From the NCBI RefSeq assembly GCF_003012775.1, contig NZ_PXYG01000007.1:124001-188000 (forward strand): 64,000 bases of DNA. The letters are read 5' to 3'. The position numbers were made by a program, and so were the translations under genes. Below the pieces are notes generated by a model. It saw nothing but the letters and a program-made list of their open reading frames with translations. It had not been told where the DNA came from and did not search any database. Numbering within the stretch: position 1 is the stretch's first letter; every line of letters starts with the position of its first letter. This DNA comes from Zobellella endophytica (GTDB lineage Bacteria; Pseudomonadota; Gammaproteobacteria; Enterobacterales; Aeromonadaceae). Of the stretch, positions 27,202 to 35,342 are shown piece by piece.

Positions 27202-28146
27202 TCAGCGCAGCGGCGCCGCGCTGATCGAGCCGAAGCCGGCGATCCACTCGGGGATGGCCCGGTAGTAGCCGTGGTCCGCCCCATAGGGGCCGTAGGCCGA
27301 GAGTGCGGCGAAGGCCGCCACCCAGGTCTTGACCTCGTTGGCCGACTTACCGGCCAGGGCCGACAGTTCCTCGTTGCCGAGCCCGTCCAGCTCGGCCAGG
27401 CGGCCTTCCGCCAGGGTGGCCATAAACTGCCGATCCCAGTCCGGGTTGAGCGGGTACAGGCTGTGCTGGTCGTCGACGAAGGCCCGCGCCGCCGCTATCA
27501 CCCGCTGGGTGCGCGCCTCGCGCTCTTCCACCGGCAGGTCACGGCCGCTGCCCTTGAGCCGGTCGGCCAGGTGCTCGTTGGCGGTGGCCAGCTCCGGCAC
27601 CGGCGGCTGGTGCGACAGACCGCCGGAGCCGATCAGCAGCACCCGTTTATCCAGGCTGCGGGCGAACCGGCCGATGGCCTCGCCCAGCAGGCGGGCACGC
27701 TGGAAACCGGGCAGGGGCACGGCCACCGAATTGATGAACACCGGGATCACCGGCACCCGGTCGATGCCGCCCATCAGGAACTCCAGCGGCTGGGCGAAAC
27801 CGTGATCCACCTGCATGCGGTAGGACACGGCGGCGTCTATACCCTGGGCCAGCACGCTGCGGGCACAGTCTTCCGCCAGCGCCCGGGGCACCGGCAGCTC
27901 GCCGGCGGCGCTGCCGAAGTCACCGATGGCCCGGGCCGCCATGCCGATGCAGAAGGACGGCATGATGTCGTAGAAGAAGCCGTTGTAATGATCCGGCGAG
28001 AACAGGATCACCAGCTCGGGATCGAAACGGGCGATGCGCTCCCGCGCGGCGGCGATGCTGGCGTCCACCTCCGCCAGCACGGCGGGCGCGGGATCCACAT
28101 GACCGATCAACGGGGTGTGGGACAGGCAATGCAGATAAACACTCAT
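27202..28146 (-). CDS. mhpB: 2,3-dihydroxyphenylpropionate 1,2-dioxygenase (extradiol)
   Basis: 314-residue class III (LigB-type) extradiol dioxygenase that opens the ring of 2,3-dihydroxyphenylpropionate or -cinnamate with Fe2+. The catalytic histidines known in E. coli MhpB, H115 ([13 protein letters not shown]) and H179 ([10 protein letters not shown]), fall at the same numbers. The frame is open far upstream, but ATG 28146 gives exactly the E. coli length and has AAGGTGG nine bases upstream; the ATG at 28152 overlapping the mhpA stop is less well spaced. Confidence 0.96.
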   Translation of the reverse strand: MSVYLHCLSHTPLIGHVDPAPAVLAEVDASIAAARERIARFDPELVILFSPDHYNGFFYDIMPSFCIGMAARAIGDFGSAAGELPVPRALAEDCARSVLAQGIDAAVSYRMQVDHGFAQPLEFLMGGIDRVPVIPVFINSVAVPLPGFQRARLLGEAIGRFARSLDKRVLLIGSGGLSHQPPVPELATANEHLADRLKGSGRDLPVEEREARTQRVIAAARAFVDDQHSLYPLNPDWDRQFMATLAEGRLAELDGLGNEELSALAGKSANEVKTWVAAFAALSAYGPYGADHGYYRAIPEWIAGFGSISAAPLR

Positions 28147-28148
28147 GG

Positions 28149-29819
28149 TCATGCCACCTTGCGCGCCGCGGCCGGCGCCTGTTGGGGTTGTGCCTTGGCC
28201 TTGAGCGCCTGGCGCAGTTGCCGGCACAGGAGCTCCAGGGTCTGGGGAATGGCGATGCCGGCCACGAAGCGATCCGGACGCAGTACTGCTATGGAGGCCG
28301 GGTAGCGCCCGAACCATTCCTTGAGCCGCCCGCTCTCGTCGCCGATACGGATGACCCCTTCCGCCAGGCGGGCCTCGGCCTGCAACTGCACCGAGGGCAC
28401 CACCTGAATAAAGCAGGTGCCGAGGCGCCGCCAGTGAGCCAGCTCTTCCGCGCTCAGGCCATAAGTGGGATCCGTGCCCCAGGCGATCACCGCGAAACGG
28501 CGGCCGATCACCTCGTCCAGCAGCAGCACCTGCTCGCCCAGCCGTACCCTGGGCTGGATAAACAGCTTGCCCACCGGCGATGGCTTCAGCTTGGGCGTCG
28601 GCTCGACCAGCACCCCCTGGCGATACTGGGGCATGGGCTTGAAGCGCATTTCCAGGAAGTAGCGCTTGACCGGCGGTATGTAGTTGAGCAGCCAGGAGAT
28701 GCCGTCGCGCAGGCTGGCCTGCCACTTCTTCGGCGGCGCCAGCACATGGCCGGCGGTGACCGACAGATCGATCATCGCCCTGGCGTGATCCCGGCGTTCC
28801 TGCTGGTAGCTGTCGAGCAGTTCGTCGCCGGCCAGGCCCTGGACCACCAGCGCCAGCTTCCACGCCAGGTTGCTGGCATCGCGCATGCCACTGTTGTAGC
28901 CCTGGCCCTGCCACACCGGCATGATATGGGCGGCGTCACCGGCCAGCAGGATACGACCGCGGCGGAACTCGCCGGCCAGGCGGGCATTGTGGGTGTAGAC
29001 CCGCTGGCGGATGACATCGACCCGGGTCGGGTCCGGCAGCACCTTGGCCAGCAGCCGTTGCAGTTCTTCCGGCCGGCTCAGTTGCTCCTCGGTCTCGCCC
29101 GGCATCACCATAAATTCGAAACGGCGGATACCGTGGGGCAGGGCCGCGGACACATAGGGCCGCTCGGCGTCGCAGCACATGTAGATGTTGGGGGTGCCCA
29201 GGGGATCGTTGCGCACGTCGATCACTATCCACTGGTTGGGCGCCGTCTTGCCCTCGAAGCTGATGTCCAGGGTGCGGCGCACCAGGCTGTTGCCGCCGTC
29301 GCAGGCCACCAGGTAGCGGGCGCGCAGCCGCTCTTCCCCTTCCGGGCCGGCCAGCGTCAGGCTGACCCCTTCCCCATCCTGGCCGAACGCCTGCAGATCG
29401 CGGGAAAACAACACCTTGACCTTGTCGAAGCGGGCCAGGCCCTCATACAGCACCCGGTCCGCCAGCGGCTGGATAAAGGCGTTGCGGCGCGGCCAGCCGA
29501 ACTCGTCGGTGTTGGGTTGGATGTCGGCGAAGCAGCGCCCCTTGGGGGTGAGGAAGCGCATGGCGTGCATGGGGGTGGTGTGGGGCAGCACCTGCTCGGC
29601 GAGTTCCACCGCCTGGAAGGTGCGCAGGCTTTCGTCGTCCAGCCCGATGGCGCGGGGATAGTCGATCAGGGTATCCAGTTTTTCCACCACTACGACCTCG
29701 ACACCGCAGTGCCCCAGGTAGTTGGCGATCATCAGCCCGACCGGGCCGGCACCGGCGATCACCACATCGGCGTCGAAACGGGCGTCGGGGCCCGGGGTTG
29801 TGAGGGTTGTTGCTGTCAC
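28149..29819 (-). CDS. mhpA: 3-(3-hydroxyphenyl)propionate / 3-hydroxycinnamate hydroxylase
   Basis: 556-residue FAD monooxygenase that ortho-hydroxylates 3-(3-hydroxyphenyl)propionate to the 2,3-diol. FAD motif GAGPVGLM lies near residue 23-30, the DG motif in [11 protein letters not shown] and [14 protein letters not shown] at about 300. It matches E. coli MhpA along its length. I choose the GTG at 29819 because AGGAG stands eight bases before it; a TTG 18 codons upstream has no ribosome site. First gene of mhpABCDFE, controlled by an MhpR-type operator. Confidence 0.94.
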   Translation of the reverse strand: MTATTLTTPGPDARFDADVVIAGAGPVGLMIANYLGHCGVEVVVVEKLDTLIDYPRAIGLDDESLRTFQAVELAEQVLPHTTPMHAMRFLTPKGRCFADIQPNTDEFGWPRRNAFIQPLADRVLYEGLARFDKVKVLFSRDLQAFGQDGEGVSLTLAGPEGEERLRARYLVACDGGNSLVRRTLDISFEGKTAPNQWIVIDVRNDPLGTPNIYMCCDAERPYVSAALPHGIRRFEFMVMPGETEEQLSRPEELQRLLAKVLPDPTRVDVIRQRVYTHNARLAGEFRRGRILLAGDAAHIMPVWQGQGYNSGMRDASNLAWKLALVVQGLAGDELLDSYQQERRDHARAMIDLSVTAGHVLAPPKKWQASLRDGISWLLNYIPPVKRYFLEMRFKPMPQYRQGVLVEPTPKLKPSPVGKLFIQPRVRLGEQVLLLDEVIGRRFAVIAWGTDPTYGLSAEELAHWRRLGTCFIQVVPSVQLQAEARLAEGVIRIGDESGRLKEWFGRYPASIAVLRPDRFVAGIAIPQTLELLCRQLRQALKAKAQPQQAPAAARKVA

Positions 29820-29878
29820 GTTCTTCACTCCTGAATCGGTGAAACTTGATGCCTTTCGTCCGACAGCAGGCAAGCCTT

Positions 29879-29898
29879 GCCCGTCGGCTCCGACGGGC
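29879..29898. other. Inverted repeat in the mhpA leader
   Basis: Perfect 9-bp arms GCCCGTCGG/CCGACGGGC around CT, inside the predicted mhpA 5' untranslated region. No T-run; possibly an mRNA-stability or processing element. Confidence 0.4.
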
Positions 29899-30068
29899 GG
29901 AACCCTTGCTGTCAGGGTCTTGAATGGGTTGCTAAACTCGGGCGCTAAGCCCGGAGGTGGTCATCATTGGGAGCCGGTCAGGGCCAGCCCTGGCGCGGGT
30001 TGTAACAATAGGCGGTGTAACCTTGCATAATTGTTTCCCCTTTGTTTCACTCCTTGACCAATGGACCG

Positions 30069-30097
30069 AGTATAAAAAGCCACCAGTAATGCGGCAA
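30069..30097 (-). promoter_or_regulatory. mhpA promoter
   Basis: Minus strand TTGCCG (-35), 17 bp, TATACT (-10), predicted start near 30062. The mhpA leader would be about 240 nt. Confidence 0.72.
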
Positions 30098-30113
30098 TGA
30101 AAAACCGCCAGAT

Positions 30114-30130
30114 CGTGCACTAAGTGCACG
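30114..30130. promoter_or_regulatory. MhpR operator in the mhpR-mhpA intergenic region
   Basis: CGTGCACTAAGTGCACG, a perfect palindrome with GTGCAC half-sites three bases apart, like the E. coli MhpR site. It is centred 53 bp from the mhpA -10 box and 35 bp before the mhpR start, so it could also serve autoregulation. Confidence 0.82.
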
Positions 30131-30156
30131 TAATTGTTTATTAAGGACTTTTATAG

Positions 30157-31086
30157 ATGAGTGGCGATAACAAGAGCGACTACAAAGCGGTGCGTGGCTT
30201 GATCCGCGGCCTGGACCTGCTCAACAGCCTCAACCGCTTCGACGGCGGTGCCCGCATCGGCCAGCTGGCCGAAGCCACCGGCCTGCACCGCACCACGGTG
30301 CGCCGCCTGCTCGAAACCCTGCAGAACGAAGGCTATGTGCGGCGCAGCGAGTCCGACGACGGCTACCGGCTGAACATCAAGGTGCGGGAGCTGAGCGAGG
30401 GCTTTCGCGACGAGCAGTGGATCTCCCAGCTGGCGGCCCCCCTGCTCGGCCAGTTGCTGCAGGAGGTGGTCTGGCCCACCGATATCACCACCCTGGACGT
30501 GGACGCCATGGTGATCCGGGAAACCACCCACCGTTTCAGCCGGCTGTCGTTCCACCGCTCCATGGTGGGCCGGCGGCTGCCGCTGCTGCAGACCGCCGCC
30601 GGCCGGGCCTATATCGCCCACTGCCCCGACGCCGAGCGGGAGGGCATACTGGCGCTACTGGCCTCCCGTGACGATACCCAGGGCCGGCTGGCCCGCAACC
30701 GCATCTGGGTGGACAAGCTGATCCGTCAGACCCGGGCCAACGGCTACGGCGCCAACTACGGGGAATGGGGGGAGGAGGAGAAAATCGGCGCCATCGCCGT
30801 GCCCATCCGCCACGGCGAGCAGGTGCTGGGCAGCCTCAACCTGATTTATATCGCCAAGGCCATGCCCATCGAAGAGGCCGCCCGGCGTTACCTGGGCAGC
30901 ATGAGGGGCATGGTCGGCCAGATAGAGCAGCAGCTGGAGCAGCAGGACGCCGAACGGCGGCAAGCGTTGGAAGAAGCACGGCGGCAGGAAAACGGGGAGA
31001 GCCAGTTGGCCGGCGGCGAAGCGCAGACACCGGATACAACCCCGCCCGGTGCCGAGGATGGCGCCGGGCGGGAGCAAGGGTCATAG
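30157..31086 (+). CDS. mhpR: IclR-family activator of the mhp genes
   Basis: 309-residue IclR-type regulator, divergent from mhpA. The N-terminal winged helix spans about 18-70 (RGLDLLNSLNRFDGGARIGQ, GLHRTTVRRLLETL), and the GAF-like effector domain about 90-260 (LTR-like AAGRAYIAHC, GSLNLIYIAKAM). MhpR activates mhp with 3-hydroxyphenylpropionate as coinducer and synergises with CRP in E. coli. The last 40 or so residues are a Glu/Gln/Pro/Gly-rich tail absent from usual IclR proteins. ATG at 30157 has AAGGAC upstream. Confidence 0.92.
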   Translation: MSGDNKSDYKAVRGLIRGLDLLNSLNRFDGGARIGQLAEATGLHRTTVRRLLETLQNEGYVRRSESDDGYRLNIKVRELSEGFRDEQWISQLAAPLLGQLLQEVVWPTDITTLDVDAMVIRETTHRFSRLSFHRSMVGRRLPLLQTAAGRAYIAHCPDAEREGILALLASRDDTQGRLARNRIWVDKLIRQTRANGYGANYGEWGEEEKIGAIAVPIRHGEQVLGSLNLIYIAKAMPIEEAARRYLGSMRGMVGQIEQQLEQQDAERRQALEEARRQENGESQLAGGEAQTPDTTPPGAEDGAGREQGS

Positions 31087-31088
31087 GC

Positions 31089-31778
31089 TCAGGGCAGATC
31101 GAACACCAGGGCCCGCACCGGCTGGACGGCGCTGAAGCTCAAGTGCGGCTCGCCGCTTAAGGCGGCGCCGTCGCCGGCGGCCAGCCGTTCGCCGTTGACG
31201 ACCAGCTCCCCCTCCACCAGCTGCACCCAGGCCTTGCGCCCCGGGGCCAGTTCGAGCCCGGCCTCTTCCCCCAGCCCCAGCCACAGCTGGTACAGGCGGG
31301 CGTCCTGCCTGATGACCAGCGACCCCTCGGCGCCGTCCGGGCTGACCACCAGGGTCAGGCCGGGAGCGCGGCCGAAGTCCTTCTGCTGGTAGCCGGGCTT
31401 GCCGCCGGTGGCGTTGGGCTCGATCCAGATCTGCAGGAACTTCAGCGGCCTGCCGTTGGACGGGTTGAACTCGCTGTGGAAGATGCCGGTGCCGGCGGAC
31501 ATCAGCTGGAATTCCCCCGCGCTCAGCAACTCCTCGTTACCGGAGCTGTCCTTATGGGCGATGCAGCCCTCCAGCACATAGCTGATGATCTCCATGTCCC
31601 GGTGGCCGTGGGTGTCGAAACCCGCCCCCGGCGCCACCGCGTCGTCGTTGATCACCCGCAGCCGGGAAAAGCCCATCTGCGCCGGATCGTAGTAGCTGCC
31701 GAAGGAAAAAGTGTGTTGGCTGTGAAGCCAACCGAAGTTGGCCCTGCCCCGTTCATCCGCCTTTCTGATGCTGATCAT
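31089..31778 (-). CDS. yhhW: Pirin-family bicupin (YhhW-like), copy 1
   Basis: 229-residue pirin. The N-terminal cupin holds the metal site (GFDTHGHRDMEIISYVLEG, about 53-71, and MSAGTGIFHSE near 95). E. coli YhhW, the nearest relative I recognise, has quercetin 2,3-dioxygenase activity in vitro; the physiological substrate is unknown. It lies 9 bp after doxX on the same strand and ends 2 bp from the convergent mhpR stop. Copy 2 at 40002 differs by a handful of residues (for example F/L after GTGI). Confidence 0.9.
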   Translation of the reverse strand: MISIRKADERGRANFGWLHSQHTFSFGSYYDPAQMGFSRLRVINDDAVAPGAGFDTHGHRDMEIISYVLEGCIAHKDSSGNEELLSAGEFQLMSAGTGIFHSEFNPSNGRPLKFLQIWIEPNATGGKPGYQQKDFGRAPGLTLVVSPDGAEGSLVIRQDARLYQLWLGLGEEAGLELAPGRKAWVQLVEGELVVNGERLAAGDGAALSGEPHLSFSAVQPVRALVFDLP

Positions 31779-31787
31779 GGAACCCCC

Positions 31788-32234
31788 TCACTTCAGACGT
31801 TGTGCCAGGGCCTGGTCCAGGCCCAGCTTGCCGGCGCCGGAGAACAGCAGGGAGACCGAGGCCGCCAGCAGCGCCAGGCCGAACTCGTAGCCGCCGTTGC
31901 TCATGAACAGACCGTTCTCGACGTGCACCGCCAGGATGGCCACCAGCATGGTCGCCGCCAGGCTCAGCGCCGCCGGCCGGGTCAGCAACCCGAGCAGGAT
32001 AAAGAGCCCGCCGAAGAACTCGCCCGCCCCGGCCAGGAAAGCCATCAGCACGCCCGGCTCCAGTCCGATGGACGCCATCCACTGGCCGGTGCCTTCCAGC
32101 CCGTAGCCGCCGAACCAGCCGAACAGCTTCTGGGCGCCGTGGGCCATGAAGATGATGCCCACCGGCAGCCGCAGCGCCAGGGGCGCCCAACCGGACTTGG
32201 ACTGGAGTACGGAGATCAGGGTCGCCTTGTTCAT
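31788..32234 (-). CDS. DoxX-family membrane protein, copy 1
   Basis: 148-residue inner-membrane protein with four hydrophobic helices and the DoxX signature LRLPVGIIFMAHGAQKLFGWFGGYG. Family members are linked to thiol and redox stress or quinone chemistry; the exact role is unknown. It starts at ATG 32234 and precedes the pirin gene by 9 bp; the two are divergent from yghU. Confidence 0.88.
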   Translation of the reverse strand: MNKATLISVLQSKSGWAPLALRLPVGIIFMAHGAQKLFGWFGGYGLEGTGQWMASIGLEPGVLMAFLAGAGEFFGGLFILLGLLTRPAALSLAATMLVAILAVHVENGLFMSNGGYEFGLALLAASVSLLFSGAGKLGLDQALAQRLK

Positions 32235-32466
32235 AAATCACCTCTTCATAAAATTTGAAATAAATGTGTGGGTTTTAACGCCCGCCATCAGGGCGCTCGT
32301 TGAACTTGGAGCCAGTGTAGTGAAGCCGATGAAGGGATAAAATCGGAATGATTTGGCAGGTTAGTTTAAATTTTTTGAACTAAATAAAATAACATACGTC
32401 CGGGACGGCCGCGACCGCCGGCAAAGCCTGATACACTGACTAATCCAACCATCAGATGAGGACTTT

Positions 32467-33345
32467 ATGATGAGCGATACCCCCTACGTTCCCCCCGAGA
32501 TCTGGAAATGGGAAGCCCCCAGCGGCGGCGCCTTCGCCCATATCAACAGGCCCGTGGCCGGCGCCACCCACGATAAGATCCTGCCGATGGGCAAACACCC
32601 GCTGCAGCTCTACTCCCTGGCCACCCCCAACGGGGTCAAGGTCACCATCATGCTGGAAGAGCTGCTGGCGCTGGGGTTCGAGGCCGCCGAGTACGACGCC
32701 CACCTGATCCGCATCGGCGAGGGCGACCAGTTCGGCAGCGGCTTCGTGGCGATCAACCCCAATTCCAAGATACCGGCCCTGGTCGATCACGGTGTGCAGC
32801 CGCCGCAACGGGTGTTCGAGTCCGGCGCTATCCTGCTGTACCTGGCGGAAAAGTTCGGCGCCTTCATCCCCCAAGATCCCGCCGGGCGCACCGAGTGCCT
32901 GTCCTGGCTGTTCTGGCAGATGGGCAGCTCCCCCATCCTGGGCGGCGGTTTCGGCCACTTCTACGCCTATGCCCCGGAGAAGTACGAATACCCCATCAAC
33001 CGCTACGCCATGGAGGTGAAGCGCCAGCTGGACGTGCTGGACCGGCGGCTGGCCGAACGCCCCTACATCGCCGGCGAGGAATACAGCATCGCCGACATCG
33101 CCATCTGGCCCTGGTACGGCGCCCTGGTGCGCAATCAGGTCTACGAGGCGGCGCAGTTCCTCTCGGCCCACGAGTATCCCCATGTGCAGCGCTGGGCCGA
33201 GGCCATCGCCCGACGTCCGGCCGTGCGGCGCGGCCGCATGGTCAACCGGACCTCGGGCCCGCTCGAGGAGCAGTTGCACGAGCGCCATGACGCCAGCGAT
33301 TTCGAGCTGAGAACCCAGGACAAGCTGGCACCCCCTGGCTTATAG
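32467..33345 (+). CDS. yghU: YghU-type glutathione transferase / disulfide-bond reductase, copy 1
   Basis: 292-residue Nu-class glutathione transferase homologue, cytosolic, close to E. coli YghU along its length (GKHPLQLYSLATPNGVKVTIMLEE near 50, VNPNSKIPAL-type loop as AINPNSKIPALVDHG, ESGAILLYLAEKFG, and LHERHDASDFE near the end). YghU binds two glutathiones and reduces disulfides or peroxides. The last residues read KLAPPGL instead of the KLEQG of copy 2 (E. coli ends KRQG). The coding end was thus replaced at the repeat junction at 33328. Confidence 0.92.
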   Translation: MMSDTPYVPPEIWKWEAPSGGAFAHINRPVAGATHDKILPMGKHPLQLYSLATPNGVKVTIMLEELLALGFEAAEYDAHLIRIGEGDQFGSGFVAINPNSKIPALVDHGVQPPQRVFESGAILLYLAEKFGAFIPQDPAGRTECLSWLFWQMGSSPILGGGFGHFYAYAPEKYEYPINRYAMEVKRQLDVLDRRLAERPYIAGEEYSIADIAIWPWYGALVRNQVYEAAQFLSAHEYPHVQRWAEAIARRPAVRRGRMVNRTSGPLEEQLHERHDASDFELRTQDKLAPPGL

Positions 33346-33509
33346 TACCGGCAGGCGTCACCGTTCCCGGCGCTGCCTGCTCTCAAACACGCGATGAAGA
33401 AACCTCATCACCTATACGCTCCACCGCGATATCATGGCTACTCCCTGGCAGAGAGTACTGCTCCGCTGTTCGATACCCTCGGTCATTGGAAATAAGCCTT
33501 TCGATCTGG

Positions 33510-35120
33510 TCACGCAGTGCCTTTTCCCATCGACAGCAAGTGGCGCACGACCGGGGGGTGTTCCCCCCGGTGAAAACGCCGCACTTCTTCCTGAATGTCG
33601 GCTCCGGCCCTGGAAACCCGGCGATGCTGGCGTAAATGCTCGGCCCAGGACTCGACTTCGAACCATTCGAGCACCAGGCCCGGCTCGGCGGTATCCTCGC
33701 TGATACCCCAGGCATAAGCACCGTCGCGCCGCCGCTCGGCCGACAGCCGCCTGGCCGCAGCCGCAAAGGCGGCACGATCAGCGGGATCGATGCGATATTC
33801 GATGGTGATCAGCACCGGGCCTCGGTCGTGTTCGACCGGCTCTGCCGTCAGCGGCTCCGGCCAGTGGTTGGAAGGCACCAGATCGGCCTCTCCCCTGGGG
33901 AGCTTGAGCCGATGGGCGATAAACCCGACCAGCATGAGCCCGGCGGCGCCCATCAACAAGGTCGGGGGCACGCCAAGCAGCTGGGCAACGCCTCCCCAGC
34001 ACAGACTGCCGGCAGTCATGGCGCCATTAAACACGGTCAGATACACCGCCAGAGAGCGGCCGCGCACCCAGTTGGGCAAGATGGATTGCGCCACGCCATT
34101 GAGGGTGGTCAGGGCGGTGATCCAGGCCGCCCCCAGTGCCAGCAGCGCCACTATGGCTGCCCACTGGGGCGGCGCCAGCGAGAGGAATGCCATCACCGCC
34201 GCTGTCACCACGGCGGCCAGCAGCAACAGGCCATCGGCGCTCAGGCGCTCACGTAATCGGGGCATTATGACAGCCCCGCCTATCGCGCCCAGACCGACAG
34301 CGCCGAGCAGAATACCGTAGAAACTGGCTCCCCCGCCCAGCAGTTGGCGTGCAATCAGCGGCAACAGCGCCCATACCGAACTTGCCAGGGCAAAGAACAG
34401 GAAAGTGCGTGCCAGAACCACATGCAATTCGCGGCTGGCGCGGGCGTAGCGCAAGCCCGCCCGGAAAGCGCCGGCAAAACGCTCGGACAACACATCCGGG
34501 GCCACCACCGGCCGTCGCCACCACAGCAGGGCCGTGATGACGAACACGTAGCTGATGACGTCCACGCCATAAGTGACTGCAGCCCCCAGGCCGGCAAGGA
34601 GAACACCGCCCAGAGCGGGACCGATGGCTCGTGCGATATTGATCCCCAGAGAATTGAGCGCCACCGCACTCTTGAGGTCCTTCCTTTCCACCAGCTCGGG
34701 CACGATGGACTGCCAGACCGGCCCCATCAATGCGGCCCCGACGCCGCCCAGAAAAGTCAGGGCGACCAGGGAAGTAATGGATTGCAAACCGGCGGCCGAC
34801 AACAGCATCAGGGTGATGCTGGTACAGGCCAGCAGCACCTGGATACCTATCAATAACTTCCGTCGATCGAGGATATCGGCCAGTACGCCGGCCGGAATCG
34901 CCAGCAGGAAAACCGGCAACGAAGCTGCGGCCTGCACCAGGGCCACCGCCGCCGGCGACGGTGACAAGTCGGTCATCAGCCAGGCGCTGGCCACATCCCG
35001 GATGAAGCTGCCCGTATTGCCAATGATGGTGGCGATCCAGAGCACGGCAAACAGCTTCTGTCGCAGGGGGGCGAAGCCACTCGGTGAAGCATCGCCCGAA
35101 GGAAGGCTCTTCTGAGTCAT
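33510..35120 (-). CDS. MFS exporter (MFS_3 type) fused to a C-terminal ABM-like domain
   Basis: 536-residue protein. Residues about 20-400 form 12 hydrophobic helices of an EntS-like MFS exporter (FAVLWIATIIGNTGSFIRDV, ADILDRRKLL loop). Residues about 425-525 form a soluble antibiotic-monooxygenase-like ferredoxin fold (GPVLITIEYRIDPADRAAFA, EWFEVESWAEHLRQHRRV). This architecture occurs in other MFS proteins, its role is unclear. I prefer ATG 35120, eight bases from AGGGAG; ATG 35126 overlaps the preceding stop. Last gene of the minus-strand cassette operon. Confidence 0.82.
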   Translation of the reverse strand: MTQKSLPSGDASPSGFAPLRQKLFAVLWIATIIGNTGSFIRDVASAWLMTDLSPSPAAVALVQAAASLPVFLLAIPAGVLADILDRRKLLIGIQVLLACTSITLMLLSAAGLQSITSLVALTFLGGVGAALMGPVWQSIVPELVERKDLKSAVALNSLGINIARAIGPALGGVLLAGLGAAVTYGVDVISYVFVITALLWWRRPVVAPDVLSERFAGAFRAGLRYARASRELHVVLARTFLFFALASSVWALLPLIARQLLGGGASFYGILLGAVGLGAIGGAVIMPRLRERLSADGLLLLAAVVTAAVMAFLSLAPPQWAAIVALLALGAAWITALTTLNGVAQSILPNWVRGRSLAVYLTVFNGAMTAGSLCWGGVAQLLGVPPTLLMGAAGLMLVGFIAHRLKLPRGEADLVPSNHWPEPLTAEPVEHDRGPVLITIEYRIDPADRAAFAAAARRLSAERRRDGAYAWGISEDTAEPGLVLEWFEVESWAEHLRQHRRVSRAGADIQEEVRRFHRGEHPPVVRHLLSMGKGTA

Positions 35121-35122
35121 GT

Positions 35123-35332
35123 TCATGACTCCCTCAGGCTGGTCACCCGCAGAAAACCGCCCACCGGTTCCAGCGCCCCCGGCCACGCCGGGAGGCGTAT
35201 CGTGGAAACGCCTGATCCAGACACCATCGACATGACCGCGCCCAGGTGGGCGGCAAGGCGCACGAGATGACCCTCATGCGCTGGCCGCAGGGTTGCGGCC
35301 AGCGCCTGGCCAAGCGAATCGCTCGTAGGCAT
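35123..35332 (-). CDS. Small 69-aa protein of unknown function
   Basis: Open frame MPTSDSLGQALAATLRP... with a strong AAGGAGG ribosome site, filling the gap between the amidohydrolase and MFS genes; its TGA overlaps an ATG of the MFS gene. Not recognised. Alanine/leucine-rich with a mildly hydrophobic centre. Tight packing and the ribosome site argue that it is translated. Confidence 0.5.
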   Translation of the reverse strand: MPTSDSLGQALAATLRPAHEGHLVRLAAHLGAVMSMVSGSGVSTIRLPAWPGALEPVGGFLRVTSLRES

Positions 35333-35342
35333 GAGCACCTCC

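Larger units (their letters stand above)
31089..33328. repeat. Direct repeat, copy 1 (pirin-doxX-yghU)
   Basis: 2240-bp segment repeated at 40002-42241 with a constant offset of 8913 bp and only scattered substitutions. The left edge coincides with the pirin stop codon. The right edge falls in the last codons of yghU, after GGACAAGCTGG. Confidence 0.93.

Noticed and set aside
24491-27265. 924-codon plus-strand frame opposite mhpFDC
   Set aside because: Same GC artefact; low-complexity translation opposite well-supported enzymes.
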